This document shows positions 16,707 to 25,291 of a stretch of 32,086 nt of DNA, one piece after another. Positions within the stretch are counted from its first letter, which is position 1. The number at the start of each line of letters is the position of its first letter. Origin of the DNA: Oscillospiraceae bacterium (lineage in GTDB: Bacteria > Bacillota > Clostridia > Oscillospirales > CAG-272); assembly GCA_015063545.1 (NCBI GenBank), contig SVTX01000022.1:1-32086 (forward strand), in the 5' to 3' direction. A program made the position numbers and the translations under genes. Below the pieces are notes generated by a model, which worked only from the letters and a program-made list of their open reading frames with translations, searched no databases and had not been told where the DNA came from.

Positions 16707-18818
16707 TTATTCGTAGCTTAAAGAATTTTTCTGCTTTTTAAGGTATGCCGCCCACTGTGCATCGTCGTAGTTGTAGCTGAGCAAGCGAATTCCGCCAAAG
16801 CCGTACATTATGTTGTACTGTTCGGTGTAGTAGTCGCATTGATACGAGAGCATGGTGGATGTGGTCAGTGAGCAAAGAGGAATTCTGTAATAGGTCTCAA
16901 GAAAGGCGCATTCAAGCTGTGAGAGGATCGAGAGCTTGGTCTCAATATCTGAATCGGCATATTCTCCTGCGCCGGTCATTGATCTTGACCAGTTCTGCCA
17001 GGTCTTTGTGATCTTTTCCCCGCCCACGTCAAGGGTGATAGTTTCTGTTTTGGGATCATAGCATCCCGCCTCGTTTATACTGTATTGGTCGGGATCCATA
17101 TATACTTGAAAGTTTCTGAAAGGGTAGAATGCCGCGCCGCCCCATGCGCCGTAGCCTATCGCATATTCTCCCGCAGGTACGGCGGCATATCGGTTTTCTA
17201 TATTACCGATTGCGGCGAGAGTTATTTTGCCAAATCCGGAGCCGGCAGCGGCGCTGTTCAAGAATTCATTGAGAAGGCTTATCTGTTTATTATCATCAGC
17301 AGAAAGCGCGCCCTTAGACCAGCCGATTTGAATGGATATCGCATCTCCGCGTTTGTACAGACCTGCCGCCACAAGCTCATCGCAGGCTTGTTTCATAAGA
17401 CTTTTCGCTTTATTCTCATCGTATCCAGAGATGGAATTGTACGCATCTGTCAGAGTTTTATGGGTTTTGTCCTCTCCGTATTCTACTCCGTAGAGCTTGC
17501 AGATGCCTTTCATAGCTGTATCCGAATTTCTGTATGATGATTTGGGATCATTGTAGATATCGTAAAAGTACAGTTTGTTGAGAAGCGCGTATTCGGGAAC
17601 ATATCCGCTTGTAGCGCCTACAAATTTGCTTCTGTTTATCGCAAGGCTTATCGCCTGACGGAACTTTTTATTTGATAAGACTATGCTGTTTTTATTGCTT
17701 TGAGCATCAAGACGTCTGAGAACATCCTTGTTGGTGTTGAAAAAGAGGGACATAGTATAGGTTTCGGTGTTTTTATATAAGCGGTCAGATGATGAATAAA
17801 CTGACAGCTCATCGGCGGAAGGGGACCACTCTGACAGTTCACCGCGTAAAAATGCATTTTTTGCAGATTGCTCGTCCATTACGTCTATAATGATTTTGGT
17901 TGTTTGATATTGGCGACGTTTTGAGCCGTCTATATCAAAGTTTGTGTAGGATATGAGCTTACCGTCCTTGGATTCATAGCCGTACCAGTTGGGATTTTGT
18001 TCAAATACCGCCTGTTTTGCCGTTTGGATAGAGGAAAGCTTGTACGGCCCGTAGGACATGGTAGTTTCTGCACTCGTGCCGTAATTTGTTACTATTACCC
18101 CTCCTGCGTCGCGCTTGCCTTGCTCATAAAGCTTTTCATAGACAAGCCAGTTTGAAGTGCAGGCATTGAGAAAATAGTTATAATCTATGGGATTTTGAGT
18201 GACGTATCTTATAGTGTAGTCATCTGCTTTGTAAAGTCCTACGCTTGAAAAATCACTTGTTTTTCCTTCGTAATAATTACGCGCTCCCGCAATAGCCGAT
18301 TCCTCTGAATAATAAAGGTTTGCCCTGTAATTCTTCATTTTGGGATCGAGCAAAGCTTTCATTGAATATATATAATCGTCTGCGGTGATAGCCTCTCCGT
18401 TTTGCCATTTTGCGTTCTTGTTTAGTTTTATCTCAAACACGTATCCTTTTTCAATAGCATCCGGGCTTTGTGCATTTGGGATGCTTGCTTTGTATTTAGC
18501 GAGATCGTCCCTATGCTGTGCTGTAACATCGGTAATGGATTCTGCCATTTCAAAAACCCAGGTGTAGATACCTTCCTTTGAGTTTGATACCGATACTCCT
18601 ACAAGCGGTGTAGAAAGATATTCAAGCATAAGAGAGTCTGCATTTACCTCCCAGCTATGTGGATTCCAGTTTGTGCCAAGAGAGGACATGTATGTTTTGT
18701 AGGTATATTGGCCCTTCATTTCTTTGTTTCTCGAACATCCCGAAAAACAGACAAGCGTACCTATAAGAATACTGACCATCAGTAGCGCAAGAATAAACCT
18801 CTGAATTGATTTTTTCAT
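16707..18818 (-). CDS. oppA: Oligopeptide-binding lipoprotein OppA (SBP family 5)
   Basis: Extracellular substrate-binding lipoprotein, 703 residues, larger than the usual 540-600. The signal peptide has a basic start (MKKSIQRF), a hydrophobic core and a lipobox FSGC with C28 as the lipidated cysteine. Family 5 features include LEYLSTPLVG, WQNGEAITADDYIYSMKALLDP, PYKLSSIQTAKQAVFEQNPNWYG and FRQAISLAINRSKFVG. The extra length is mainly in the C-terminal half. GGAGATGACAAAATC before ATG 18818 gives a good ribosome site. It is first in the operon with oppB, oppC, oppD, oppF and the DUF3899-like gene. Ligand specificity cannot be read from sequence; peptide is inferred from the family and the full Opp gene set. 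Confidence 0.95.
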   Translation of the reverse strand: MKKSIQRFILALLMVSILIGTLVCFSGCSRNKEMKGQYTYKTYMSSLGTNWNPHSWEVNADSLMLEYLSTPLVGVSVSNSKEGIYTWVFEMAESITDVTAQHRDDLAKYKASIPNAQSPDAIEKGYVFEIKLNKNAKWQNGEAITADDYIYSMKALLDPKMKNYRANLYYSEESAIAGARNYYEGKTSDFSSVGLYKADDYTIRYVTQNPIDYNYFLNACTSNWLVYEKLYEQGKRDAGGVIVTNYGTSAETTMSYGPYKLSSIQTAKQAVFEQNPNWYGYESKDGKLISYTNFDIDGSKRRQYQTTKIIIDVMDEQSAKNAFLRGELSEWSPSADELSVYSSSDRLYKNTETYTMSLFFNTNKDVLRRLDAQSNKNSIVLSNKKFRQAISLAINRSKFVGATSGYVPEYALLNKLYFYDIYNDPKSSYRNSDTAMKGICKLYGVEYGEDKTHKTLTDAYNSISGYDENKAKSLMKQACDELVAAGLYKRGDAISIQIGWSKGALSADDNKQISLLNEFLNSAAAGSGFGKITLAAIGNIENRYAAVPAGEYAIGYGAWGGAAFYPFRNFQVYMDPDQYSINEAGCYDPKTETITLDVGGEKITKTWQNWSRSMTGAGEYADSDIETKLSILSQLECAFLETYYRIPLCSLTTSTMLSYQCDYYTEQYNIMYGFGGIRLLSYNYDDAQWAAYLKKQKNSLSYE

Positions 18819-18842
18819 GATTTTGTCATCTCCTTTTGCTTT

Positions 18843-20246
18843 TTGTTTGTTTTATTTTTTGCCGTCGGCAGAAAAATATACTTTTTCAGACAATGCAATT
18901 TTTCTCAAAAATGCCGTTATATCGGAATATCGCTCGTACGTAAAGGCAAAAATATTTATATTCAATATACGGTGGTGGCGGATGTGGACAAGCAAGAACT
19001 GTTGAGCCTTTGGAATTTTTCATTTGTTGAGAAAAAACAAAAAAAATACGGGGGATTTGATTTGTCGGTACTTTCGCGCGAAATATTGGGAATATTTTGC
19101 GGGGAGTGCGGAATACCCGGATTTGACGGTATATTTAAAAATAAAAATGTAAAAATGAACGGCAAGGCTTTCATAAACGGTGAACAGGCGGACATCAAAA
19201 AGCTTTATGACTTTGCCGGATTCGCAAATGACAGCGATATGATAATAGATGAATTGTCTGTGGCAGAAAATGTTTTTCTCGGCAGAATACGGCAACATGA
19301 GAGATTTGCCCGGGTCAACACCGTGAGCTTATTCAATCAATCTCGAAGGGCACTTTCGGAGGTCGGACTGTCGCATATATCGCCGGACTTTGCGGCAAAG
19401 TCACTGACGGTTGGCGAAAAAAAGCTTTTGGAGATCGCCAAGATATTGAGCGACGGCAAGAAGGTAATTTTTTTGAAGGATTTTTTTGTCTCGCTGAACC
19501 TTGATGAAAGATATCGCGTTGTAAAAGTCCTCAGAAAGTTTACCGTGCGCGGAGGCTCAGTGGTGTTGTTTTCAAATGACCTTGATGAATTGAAGTGCTT
19601 TTGTGACAGAATAGTTTTCTTTGATGACAGGGGACCTCAAAGGATATATAATTCTGATGAATTTTGCAATATTTCAACATCTCAAAATCGCATAAAAAAA
19701 GCCACTCCGAACGAGTGTGAGGTGACATTCAGAGCGATTAATTTGTGTTTACCTTATGTGTTTTCCAATGTTAATATCAGACTTTGCAAGGGTGAGATTT
19801 TGGGAATTCTAGGACTTAAGAATTCCGGGATACATGAGCTGTCAGAGGTGCTGTGCGGCGCGCTGATGCCCGAAAGGGGAAGGCTTACCGTAAAGGGCAG
19901 ACGAATAAAAAGCATCAGAGAAGCCCACAAAAGAAAGCTCGTGTACGTAAAACATGGGTGGGAATACGATGATATCATGGACATTCTGACTTGTTCGGGC
20001 GCACAGATATTTGTTATGGATACAGTACTCGAAGGATTGAGTGTTGAACAGTCAACCCGCATAGAGAATGTTATGAGAGATATTTGCAGTCGCGGCGGAG
20101 CAATAATATATGTTTCGCAATATACCAATCGGCTTATACGGATCTGCGACAGAATAGCGGTGATGCGCAGAGGTGTCATATCAAATGAATTTTGTGCGTC
20201 AGATGGATATAGCAAGCCTCAGATAGATAAGGCTGTGTTAACTTAA
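18843..20246 (+). CDS. Degenerate double ABC ATPase of the sugar-importer (RbsA/MglA) type
   Basis: Up to 467 codons with the order of a two-domain sugar ABC ATPase but the key residues gone. Half 1: the Walker A region reads GIFCGECGIPG (84-93, no GKS/T); LSVAENVFLGR (138-148) and a signature-like LTVGEKKLLEIAKIL (188-202) remain; Walker B reads VIFLKDFFVSLN (no DE); the switch reads LFSNDLDEL (no His). Half 2: GEILGILGLKNSG (317-329) lacks GKT, which is often so in this family, but the signature region of about 90 residues is missing; Walker B reads QIFVMDTVLEGLS and the switch YVSQYTNRL. ATP hydrolysis looks impossible. The frame is nevertheless intact, and GTG/ATG spacing to two permease genes is operon-like. 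The start is uncertain: ATG 18843 lacks a ribosome site, and GTG 18972 or 18984 are alternatives. Either a decaying gene or a repurposed non-hydrolysing subunit. Confidence 0.7.
   Translation: MFVLFFAVGRKIYFFRQCNFSQKCRYIGISLVRKGKNIYIQYTVVADVDKQELLSLWNFSFVEKKQKKYGGFDLSVLSREILGIFCGECGIPGFDGIFKNKNVKMNGKAFINGEQADIKKLYDFAGFANDSDMIIDELSVAENVFLGRIRQHERFARVNTVSLFNQSRRALSEVGLSHISPDFAAKSLTVGEKKLLEIAKILSDGKKVIFLKDFFVSLNLDERYRVVKVLRKFTVRGGSVVLFSNDLDELKCFCDRIVFFDDRGPQRIYNSDEFCNISTSQNRIKKATPNECEVTFRAINLCLPYVFSNVNIRLCKGEILGILGLKNSGIHELSEVLCGALMPERGRLTVKGRRIKSIREAHKRKLVYVKHGWEYDDIMDILTCSGAQIFVMDTVLEGLSVEQSTRIENVMRDICSRGGAIIYVSQYTNRLIRICDRIAVMRRGVISNEFCASDGYSKPQIDKAVLT
18916..18944 (-). promoter_or_regulatory. 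Possible promoter of the opp operon
   Basis: On the - strand, TTTACG (18944-18939), 17-base spacer, TATAAC (18921-18916). It has four and five matches to consensus and is the best candidate I found upstream of oppA, but weak compared with the other promoters here. It lies inside the uncertain 5' part of the divergent ATPase gene. Confidence 0.3.
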
Positions 20247-20262
20247 TTTGCGAGGTCGGGGT

Positions 20263-21237
20263 ATGGCGGTATCTAAAGAAAAAAACAGCGTAATAAAAAC
20301 AGGAAGATTCATTTGCGCCGCAGTGTTGATTTGCGGGATTCTGATATTAGCGTGGTTAAGAAGGGGAGAATTAAGCTTACAGTATCTTTCTTTGCTTGCA
20401 TCCCGCGCGTTGGTTTTATCTATAATTACGTTGGGGGCAGTGTTTGTCTTTACGGTGGGCGCGTTTGGAATAAGTCTTGGTGCATCCACGCTTGTCGGGG
20501 TAGTTTGCGGCGCGCTGACATATAATTATACACAAAGCTTTTATATGACACTGACGGTTTGTGTGGCGGTGCCGGTTTTTTGGTGCGCGTTAAGCTCGGT
20601 ACTGTCAACCTTCTTTGAGTTGCCCGCATACGTTACTGCTGTGTTGATGCTGGGGTTGCTCGGCTCTTTGGCGTCGGAGATAATTTCTGTATGCGGAGGT
20701 AAAATAATTACACAAATGCCACAGAATAACAGCTTCAGCAGTTTAGCTCCGCGTTTTGGAGTGTTCTTGCTTTTTTTTGCTTTTTGCATTACCATGTATG
20801 AAATATTGCCTATCGGAAAACGGCAGAAGGAACTTGGAAATGACCGTCACCGCGCGCACCTGCTTGGCATATCGCGCAGGATATATTCTGCGGTTGGATT
20901 TATTTTTGCGGGAATAGGAGTAGGGCTTGGCGCGTTTTTGATACTGTGTTCTGATACATCTATTGACCGAACAAGTGTGTCAGACCTTGGATTCAATATT
21001 ATTTTTGCGATTGTTTTAGGTGGAATGCCAATATCCGGAGGCCGTGTTTCAAGGCTTTCATCGGCTGTTCTTGGCAGTGCTTCGGCTATTGTGGTGAGCG
21101 AAATTATGCGACAGATAATAGGCGGAGTGGAATATTTTGACGGGATGTCTCAAGCACTCAGAGCAATTATACTGTTTATATTATTGATGATTTTGAAAAA
21201 GGCAGAAAGACGTGGCGGAATAAAAAATGCGGAATAG
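20263..21237 (+). CDS. RbsC-like ABC permease (BPD_transp_2 family), first of a pair
   Basis: Integral membrane protein of 324 residues with about eight to ten hydrophobic helices. The coupling region (GNDRHRAHLLGISRRIYSAV as a split motif, residues about 190-210) and the segment IIFAIVLGGMPISGGRVSRLSSAVLGS match the ribose/galactose-type importer permeases. A TTG at 20248 is in frame, but ATG 20263 has GAGG about 8 bases upstream and is preferred. It begins 16 bases after the degenerate ATPase and overlaps the next permease by 11 bases. Substrate unknown. No binding-protein gene is adjacent, which is unusual for this family. Confidence 0.85.
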   Translation: MAVSKEKNSVIKTGRFICAAVLICGILILAWLRRGELSLQYLSLLASRALVLSIITLGAVFVFTVGAFGISLGASTLVGVVCGALTYNYTQSFYMTLTVCVAVPVFWCALSSVLSTFFELPAYVTAVLMLGLLGSLASEIISVCGGKIITQMPQNNSFSSLAPRFGVFLLFFAFCITMYEILPIGKRQKELGNDRHRAHLLGISRRIYSAVGFIFAGIGVGLGAFLILCSDTSIDRTSVSDLGFNIIFAIVLGGMPISGGRVSRLSSAVLGSASAIVVSEIMRQIIGGVEYFDGMSQALRAIILFILLMILKKAERRGGIKNAE

Positions 21238-22201
21238 TATAGGTGAAACAAAACGCACAGTTTGCATTTTTGCAGGAATATTAATTCCCGTTGTATTGTA
21301 CGTGTGCATAAGGCTTATATTCAGAATATCGGGCGGGGAGTGGCTGTCGGATGATACGTCAAGGACGGAGTTGTTTTTTGAGACGTGTATTCTTTTTTAC
21401 ATGTCGATTGCGCTTTCGCTGAATTTAAGGAGTGGAAGCTTTGATTTTTCGCTCGGCGCGCTTGCCGCCTTCTCTGCTTACAGCGCCGCAGTCATGGCGC
21501 GCGGAGGAGCTATGTGGATAATGCTTGCAATATTTTTTGGCGTGATTTTGGGAATTGTCTCTGGCGGCGCGCGGATACTGAGTGGAATGACGTCGGCGGT
21601 AAGCTCGCTTTGTTTCTGTCTTATATTTGAAGGACTGCTTTTTGTTATATCTTGCGGGCAACAAGTGAATGTCTTTCTTCCAATGGGTAAGCTTTTTGAC
21701 AATGCTCCGCTTTTTTGCTTGCATGCGACGGGCGCGTTGATGCTTTTTTATATTTTTTTGAGAAATACTCCGTTTGGATATGATTATAGAGCAATATGCG
21801 CATCAAGACGTATTGCGTGCGCATCGGGAGTGGATTTTGCTACCAATAAATTTATCGTCTATATAGTAGCCGGCGCGCTTATGGGGGTGGCGGGAGTTAT
21901 GCTTTGTGTTAAGGAGGGAAGGAGTATATTGCCCGGGCTTAATTTTTCATCTGTTCGCATATTGTTTTTTGCGCTGCTTCCTTTGTTTTTAGGGAGATTG
22001 ATCTCGCGTCTGACGGGGGAACTTATCGGTGCATTTCTTGGGGCTTTGTGCTCAGCTATGATATATTCTGCCATGACACAAGCGGGTTTATCGGAGAATT
22101 TCCAAGTGATTTCGGTGTCTGCCGCACTTCTTTTGTTACTCATATACATGAGTAATGAAAGAAAAATATTCAATAAAATACAAATAAAAAAACTCACATA
22201 A
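21227..22201 (+). CDS. RbsC-like ABC permease (BPD_transp_2 family), second of a pair
   Basis: Integral membrane protein of 324 residues. It shares the family layout with its upstream partner: SIALSLNLRSGSFDFSLGAL, then the coupling stretch RAICASRRIACASGVDFATN and IVAGALMGVAGVML, then a hydrophobic C-terminus ending in a basic tail (NKIQIKKL). Two different permeases after one ATPase suggest a heterodimeric channel, as in some nucleoside and sugar importers (for example the BmpA-NupOPQ type). It overlaps its partner by 11 bases. After the stop there is only an A-rich stretch without a clear hairpin, and the feo promoter follows within 30 bases. Confidence 0.82.
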   Translation: MRNSIGETKRTVCIFAGILIPVVLYVCIRLIFRISGGEWLSDDTSRTELFFETCILFYMSIALSLNLRSGSFDFSLGALAAFSAYSAAVMARGGAMWIMLAIFFGVILGIVSGGARILSGMTSAVSSLCFCLIFEGLLFVISCGQQVNVFLPMGKLFDNAPLFCLHATGALMLFYIFLRNTPFGYDYRAICASRRIACASGVDFATNKFIVYIVAGALMGVAGVMLCVKEGRSILPGLNFSSVRILFFALLPLFLGRLISRLTGELIGAFLGALCSAMIYSAMTQAGLSENFQVISVSAALLLLLIYMSNERKIFNKIQIKKLT

Positions 22202-22229
22202 AAAAATTTCAAAAAATTCAAAAAAACTA

Positions 22230-22258
22230 TTGACAAAACAATTTTTGGGGTGTATAAT
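22230..22258 (+). promoter_or_regulatory. Sigma-A promoter of the feo operon
   Basis: Perfect TTGACA (22230-22235), 17-base spacer, TATAAT (22253-22258). The expected start, near 22265, is covered by a palindrome. Confidence 0.87.
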
Positions 22259-22264
22259 ATCGGC

Positions 22265-22282
22265 AGTTAGTCGAAACTAACT
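22265..22282 (+). promoter_or_regulatory. DtxR/MntR-like operator over the feo transcription start
   Basis: AGTTAGTcgaaACTAACT, a perfect palindrome with 7-base arms, begins 7 bases after the -10 box. Its TTAG/CTAA arms resemble sites of the DtxR/IdeR/MntR family of metal-sensing repressors. Repression by Fe(II) is the natural inference for feoAB. Confidence 0.6.
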
Positions 22283-22308
22283 TCAAAAAACATAGTGTGA
22301 GGATCAAC

Positions 22309-22530
22309 ATGAAAACACTAAGAGATGTAAAGATAGGACACAGTGCCACGGTTGTGAAGCTTCATGGCGAGGGTGCCATCAAAAGAAGAATAATGGATAT
22401 GGGAATAACCAAGGGAATAGTGATAAAGGTTCGCAAGGTTGCCCCTTTGGGAGATCCCCTTGAGCTTACCGTGCGCGGATATGAGCTTTCACTCAGAAAA
22501 TCTGACGCGGAAACCATAGAAGTGGAATAA
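22309..22530 (+). CDS. feoA: Ferrous iron transport protein FeoA
   Basis: Small cytoplasmic SH3-like protein of 73 residues that supports Fe(II) uptake by FeoB. It carries the family pattern KIGHSATVVKLHGEGAIKRR, then MGITKGIVIKV and PLGDPLELTVRGYELSLRK. The frame is open from GTG 22297, but ATG 22309 has GAGG at the right spacing. It is first in the operon. A weak hairpin and a second operator-like palindrome lie in the 98 bases before feoB. Confidence 0.95.
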   Translation: MKTLRDVKIGHSATVVKLHGEGAIKRRIMDMGITKGIVIKVRKVAPLGDPLELTVRGYELSLRKSDAETIEVE

Positions 22531-22561
22531 AAATAGCCGGGAAATATATCGGTTATTTTTT
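22530..22561 (+). terminator. Terminator-like hairpin between feoA and feoB
   Basis: Ten-pair stem (22530-22539 with 22550-22559, one G-T pair, loop of ten) followed by T-rich sequence (TTATTTTTTG). It is AU-rich and moderate, and may lower feoB relative to feoA rather than stop transcription. Confidence 0.42.
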
Positions 22562-22570
22562 GTGGCAGCG

Positions 22571-22586
22571 GTTAGTCATAACTAAT
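22571..22586 (+). promoter_or_regulatory. Second DtxR/MntR-like operator, before feoB
   Basis: GTTAGTcataACTAAT, a near copy of the site before feoA (5-base perfect core arms TTAGT/ACTAA, same 4-base spacing). I see no consensus promoter next to it. Confidence 0.5.
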
Positions 22587-22628
22587 CCGAGATTTTAATT
22601 GTTCACCGATGGCGGTGTGGAGGGAAAC

Positions 22629-25031
22629 ATGGACATAAGAATTGCACTTGCGGGAAACCCGAACTGTGGCAAGACAACACTTTTTAATGCGCTTACGGGT
22701 TCGAATCAGTTTGTTGGAAACTGGCCCGGCGTTACGGTTGAAAAGAAAGAGGGCAGACTCAAGGACAGAGACGGCGTGATAATTACCGACCTTCCGGGAA
22801 TATATTCGCTATCTCCCTATACGCTTGAGGAGGTCGTCGCGAGAAATTATCTTGCGGTAGAGCGCCCTGACGCTATACTTAATCTGGTTGACGGAACAAA
22901 TATCGAGAGAAATCTATATCTTACGACACAGCTTACCGAGCTTGGTATTCCGGTAGTAGTTGCCATCAATATGATAGACGTTGTTCGCAAAAGAGGAGAC
23001 AGTATAGATATTGATGAGCTTTCAAAGAGATTCGGCTGTAAGATGGTCGAGATATCTGCAATTAAAGAAGACAATATCATGGAGGCGGTAGAGCTTGCGA
23101 TAGACGCGGCGAAAAATTCCAAGACCGTTCCCATGCATACTTTCTCAGGAACAGTTGAGCATGCTCTTGCTCACATAGAAGAAGCTGTTATACACGATAT
23201 GCCCGCCGAAAAGCAGAGATGGTATGCTATAAAGATTTTCGAGCGAGACGCAAGGGTGCTTGAGGAGTTGAATATCAGTGAGGCTACTCTTGCTCATATT
23301 GAAAAAGATATTCAGTCTGCCGAGGCTGAGCTTGATGACGACGCGGAGAGCATTATCGCAAACGAAAGATATGTTTACATAGAAAATGTGCTCAAACGCT
23401 GTTATAAAAAGAAGCACGCAAATAAGCTTACCCCTACCGAAAAAATAGACAAGGTAGTGACAAACAGATTTTTAGCGCTCCCCATTTTTGCGGTGGTGAT
23501 GTTCCTTGTTTACTACATATCCGTTTCTACCGTAGGAACATGGGCGACCGACTGGGCAAACGACGGACTTTTTGGTGACGGTTGGTACTTTTTAGGCATT
23601 GGCAGAGGTCAGTACGAGGAAGCGGTCGAGGACTACGCAGAGAATATCTGGAACGATAAGGTTCTTGTGGGCACAGTCGAAGGCGCGGTATCCGAAGGCG
23701 TAACGGGTGCAGACGAGATACGGGATGCCATAGAGAACAAGGATTTTTCGGCGCTTGAGGAGGCATACGGAACATACGGAGAAAAGCTCCACGAGGAAGG
23801 CTTTTCAATAACGGACAAAATGGATGCTTATATTGACGGAGCTCCTGCTCCTGAAAATTTCAGAGCATGGGTTCCCGGTATAGGTGTGCTCGCAGAGCAG
23901 GGACTTGAGAAAGCAAATGCTCCCGAATGGCTAAAAAGCTTGCTTGTTGATGGCGTTATAGGCGGTGTGGGTGCCGTGCTTGGATTTTTGCCACAGATGG
24001 TAGTGTTGTTTATAATACTTGCCTTCCTTGAGGCGTGCGGATATATGGCGAGAATTGCCTTTGTGCTTGACAGAGTTTTCAGAAAGTTCGGACTTTCGGG
24101 CAAATCATTTATTCCGTTGCTCGTTGGAACGGGATGCGGAGTGCCCGGCATTATGGCAAGCCGCACTATTGAGAACGAGCGCGACAGGAGAATGACGATA
24201 ATTACGACTACGTTTATTCCTTGCGGAGCAAAGCTCCCGATAATCGCGCTTATTGCGGGCGCGCTCTTCGGCGGCGCATGGTGGATAGCGCCTTCCGCAT
24301 ACTTCATCGGAATTGCGGCGGTTGTAATTTCCGGAATAATTCTCAAAAAGACTAAGCTTTTTGAGGGAGAGGTATCCCCGTTTGTTATGGAGCTTCCCGA
24401 ATATCACATGCCCACGGTCAAAAATTTGTGGCATAGTGTTTGGGAGAGATCCAGCTCCTTTGTAAAAAAGGCAGGAACGGTAATTCTTCTTTCCGCTATA
24501 GTCATTTGGGCAGGTTCGCATTTCGGTACGGTTGACGGCAGATTTACATTCTCTATTGACATGGAGCTTAACCGTTCGGTGATAGGTACGATAGGAAATG
24601 CGCTGAAATGGCTGTTTGCGCCTCTCGGATTTGGAAATATAAGGGCGACAGTCGCTACTTTTATGGGGCTTATCGCGAAGGAAGAGGTCGTTGCCGTATT
24701 CGGTGTACTTGACTTTGACGGAATGGGTAAGCTCGCGGCATACTCCTTCCTTATATTCAATCTCCTTTGCGCGCCGTGCTTTGCGGCAATGGGAGCGATC
24801 AGACGCGAGATGAATTCGGCAAAGTGGACTGCATTTGCAATAGGATATCAGTGTGTATTCGCTTATGCGGTATCTCTTGGGGTATTCCAGCTCGGTACAT
24901 TCTTTACGGCTCTTTATTCTGGCGCTCCGATTATGACGTGGAATGTGATTGGCGCGTGTGTTGCCGGATGTATTGCTGTATTTATGGCATACATGCTGTT
25001 CAGAAAGCCTAAGACAAAAGGAGGCAGATAA
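22629..25031 (+). CDS. feoB: Ferrous iron transporter FeoB
   Basis: GTP-gated Fe(II) importer of the cytoplasmic membrane, 800 residues. The N-terminal G domain has G1 GNPNCGKTT (9-17), G3 DLPG, G4 NMID, and a helical GDI-like region. The membrane part has Gate motifs (LVGTGCGVPGIMASRTI and TTTFIPCGAKLPI), with CGVPG and PCGAK cysteines as expected. Between the first helix (about 283-305) and the next (about 450) lies a soluble acidic segment of about 130 residues (for example QYEEAVEDYAENIW, ENKDFSALEEAYGTYGEKL as separate blocks). This is longer than in E. coli FeoB but seen in Clostridia as far as I recall. A TTG at 22599 is in frame, and ATG 22629 with GGAGGG is preferred. It is followed after three bases by the Cys-rich partner. 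Confidence 0.96.
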   Translation: MDIRIALAGNPNCGKTTLFNALTGSNQFVGNWPGVTVEKKEGRLKDRDGVIITDLPGIYSLSPYTLEEVVARNYLAVERPDAILNLVDGTNIERNLYLTTQLTELGIPVVVAINMIDVVRKRGDSIDIDELSKRFGCKMVEISAIKEDNIMEAVELAIDAAKNSKTVPMHTFSGTVEHALAHIEEAVIHDMPAEKQRWYAIKIFERDARVLEELNISEATLAHIEKDIQSAEAELDDDAESIIANERYVYIENVLKRCYKKKHANKLTPTEKIDKVVTNRFLALPIFAVVMFLVYYISVSTVGTWATDWANDGLFGDGWYFLGIGRGQYEEAVEDYAENIWNDKVLVGTVEGAVSEGVTGADEIRDAIENKDFSALEEAYGTYGEKLHEEGFSITDKMDAYIDGAPAPENFRAWVPGIGVLAEQGLEKANAPEWLKSLLVDGVIGGVGAVLGFLPQMVVLFIILAFLEACGYMARIAFVLDRVFRKFGLSGKSFIPLLVGTGCGVPGIMASRTIENERDRRMTIITTTFIPCGAKLPIIALIAGALFGGAWWIAPSAYFIGIAAVVISGIILKKTKLFEGEVSPFVMELPEYHMPTVKNLWHSVWERSSSFVKKAGTVILLSAIVIWAGSHFGTVDGRFTFSIDMELNRSVIGTIGNALKWLFAPLGFGNIRATVATFMGLIAKEEVVAVFGVLDFDGMGKLAAYSFLIFNLLCAPCFAAMGAIRREMNSAKWTAFAIGYQCVFAYAVSLGVFQLGTFFTALYSGAPIMTWNVIGACVAGCIAVFMAYMLFRKPKTKGGR

Positions 25032-25034
25032 AAT

Positions 25035-25262
25035 ATGATAATGGACTATTTACCTACGATAATTATTTGCGCCGTCCTTGCTGTTGCAGTTATCCTTGCA
25101 ATCGTCTCGGTAGTTAAAGACAAGAAAAAGGGCAAGGGCTGCGGTTGTGGCTGCTCGGGTTGCGCCATGAGTGGAGCATGTCACGCGGCAAAGAATGCGA
25201 ATGATAAAAATAATACCTCCGAAACTTCATCCGAAGTATCGGAGGAAAACAAAGAGAATTAA
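25035..25262 (+). CDS. FeoB-associated Cys-rich membrane protein
   Basis: Protein of 75 residues: one N-terminal helix (LPTIIICAVLAVAVILAIVSVV), a KDKKKGKG basic stretch, then the cysteine cluster CGCGCSGCAMSGAC, and a polar tail rich in N, S and E. This layout is that of the small proteins found after feoB in Clostridia and Bacteroidetes. They may act like FeoC or deliver metal, but the function is not proven. The start is 3 bases after the feoB stop, with AGGAGG in the end of feoB. Confidence 0.9.
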   Translation: MIMDYLPTIIICAVLAVAVILAIVSVVKDKKKGKGCGCGCSGCAMSGACHAAKNANDKNNTSETSSEVSEENKEN

Positions 25263-25291
25263 ATTCTCAAATCCTTAAAAATATTTTACCG

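Noticed and set aside
18817..19005. A 62-codon frame beginning at 18817 on the + strand
   Set aside because: It begins over the oppA start and signal region, has no ribosome site, and ends early inside the ATPase gene in another frame.
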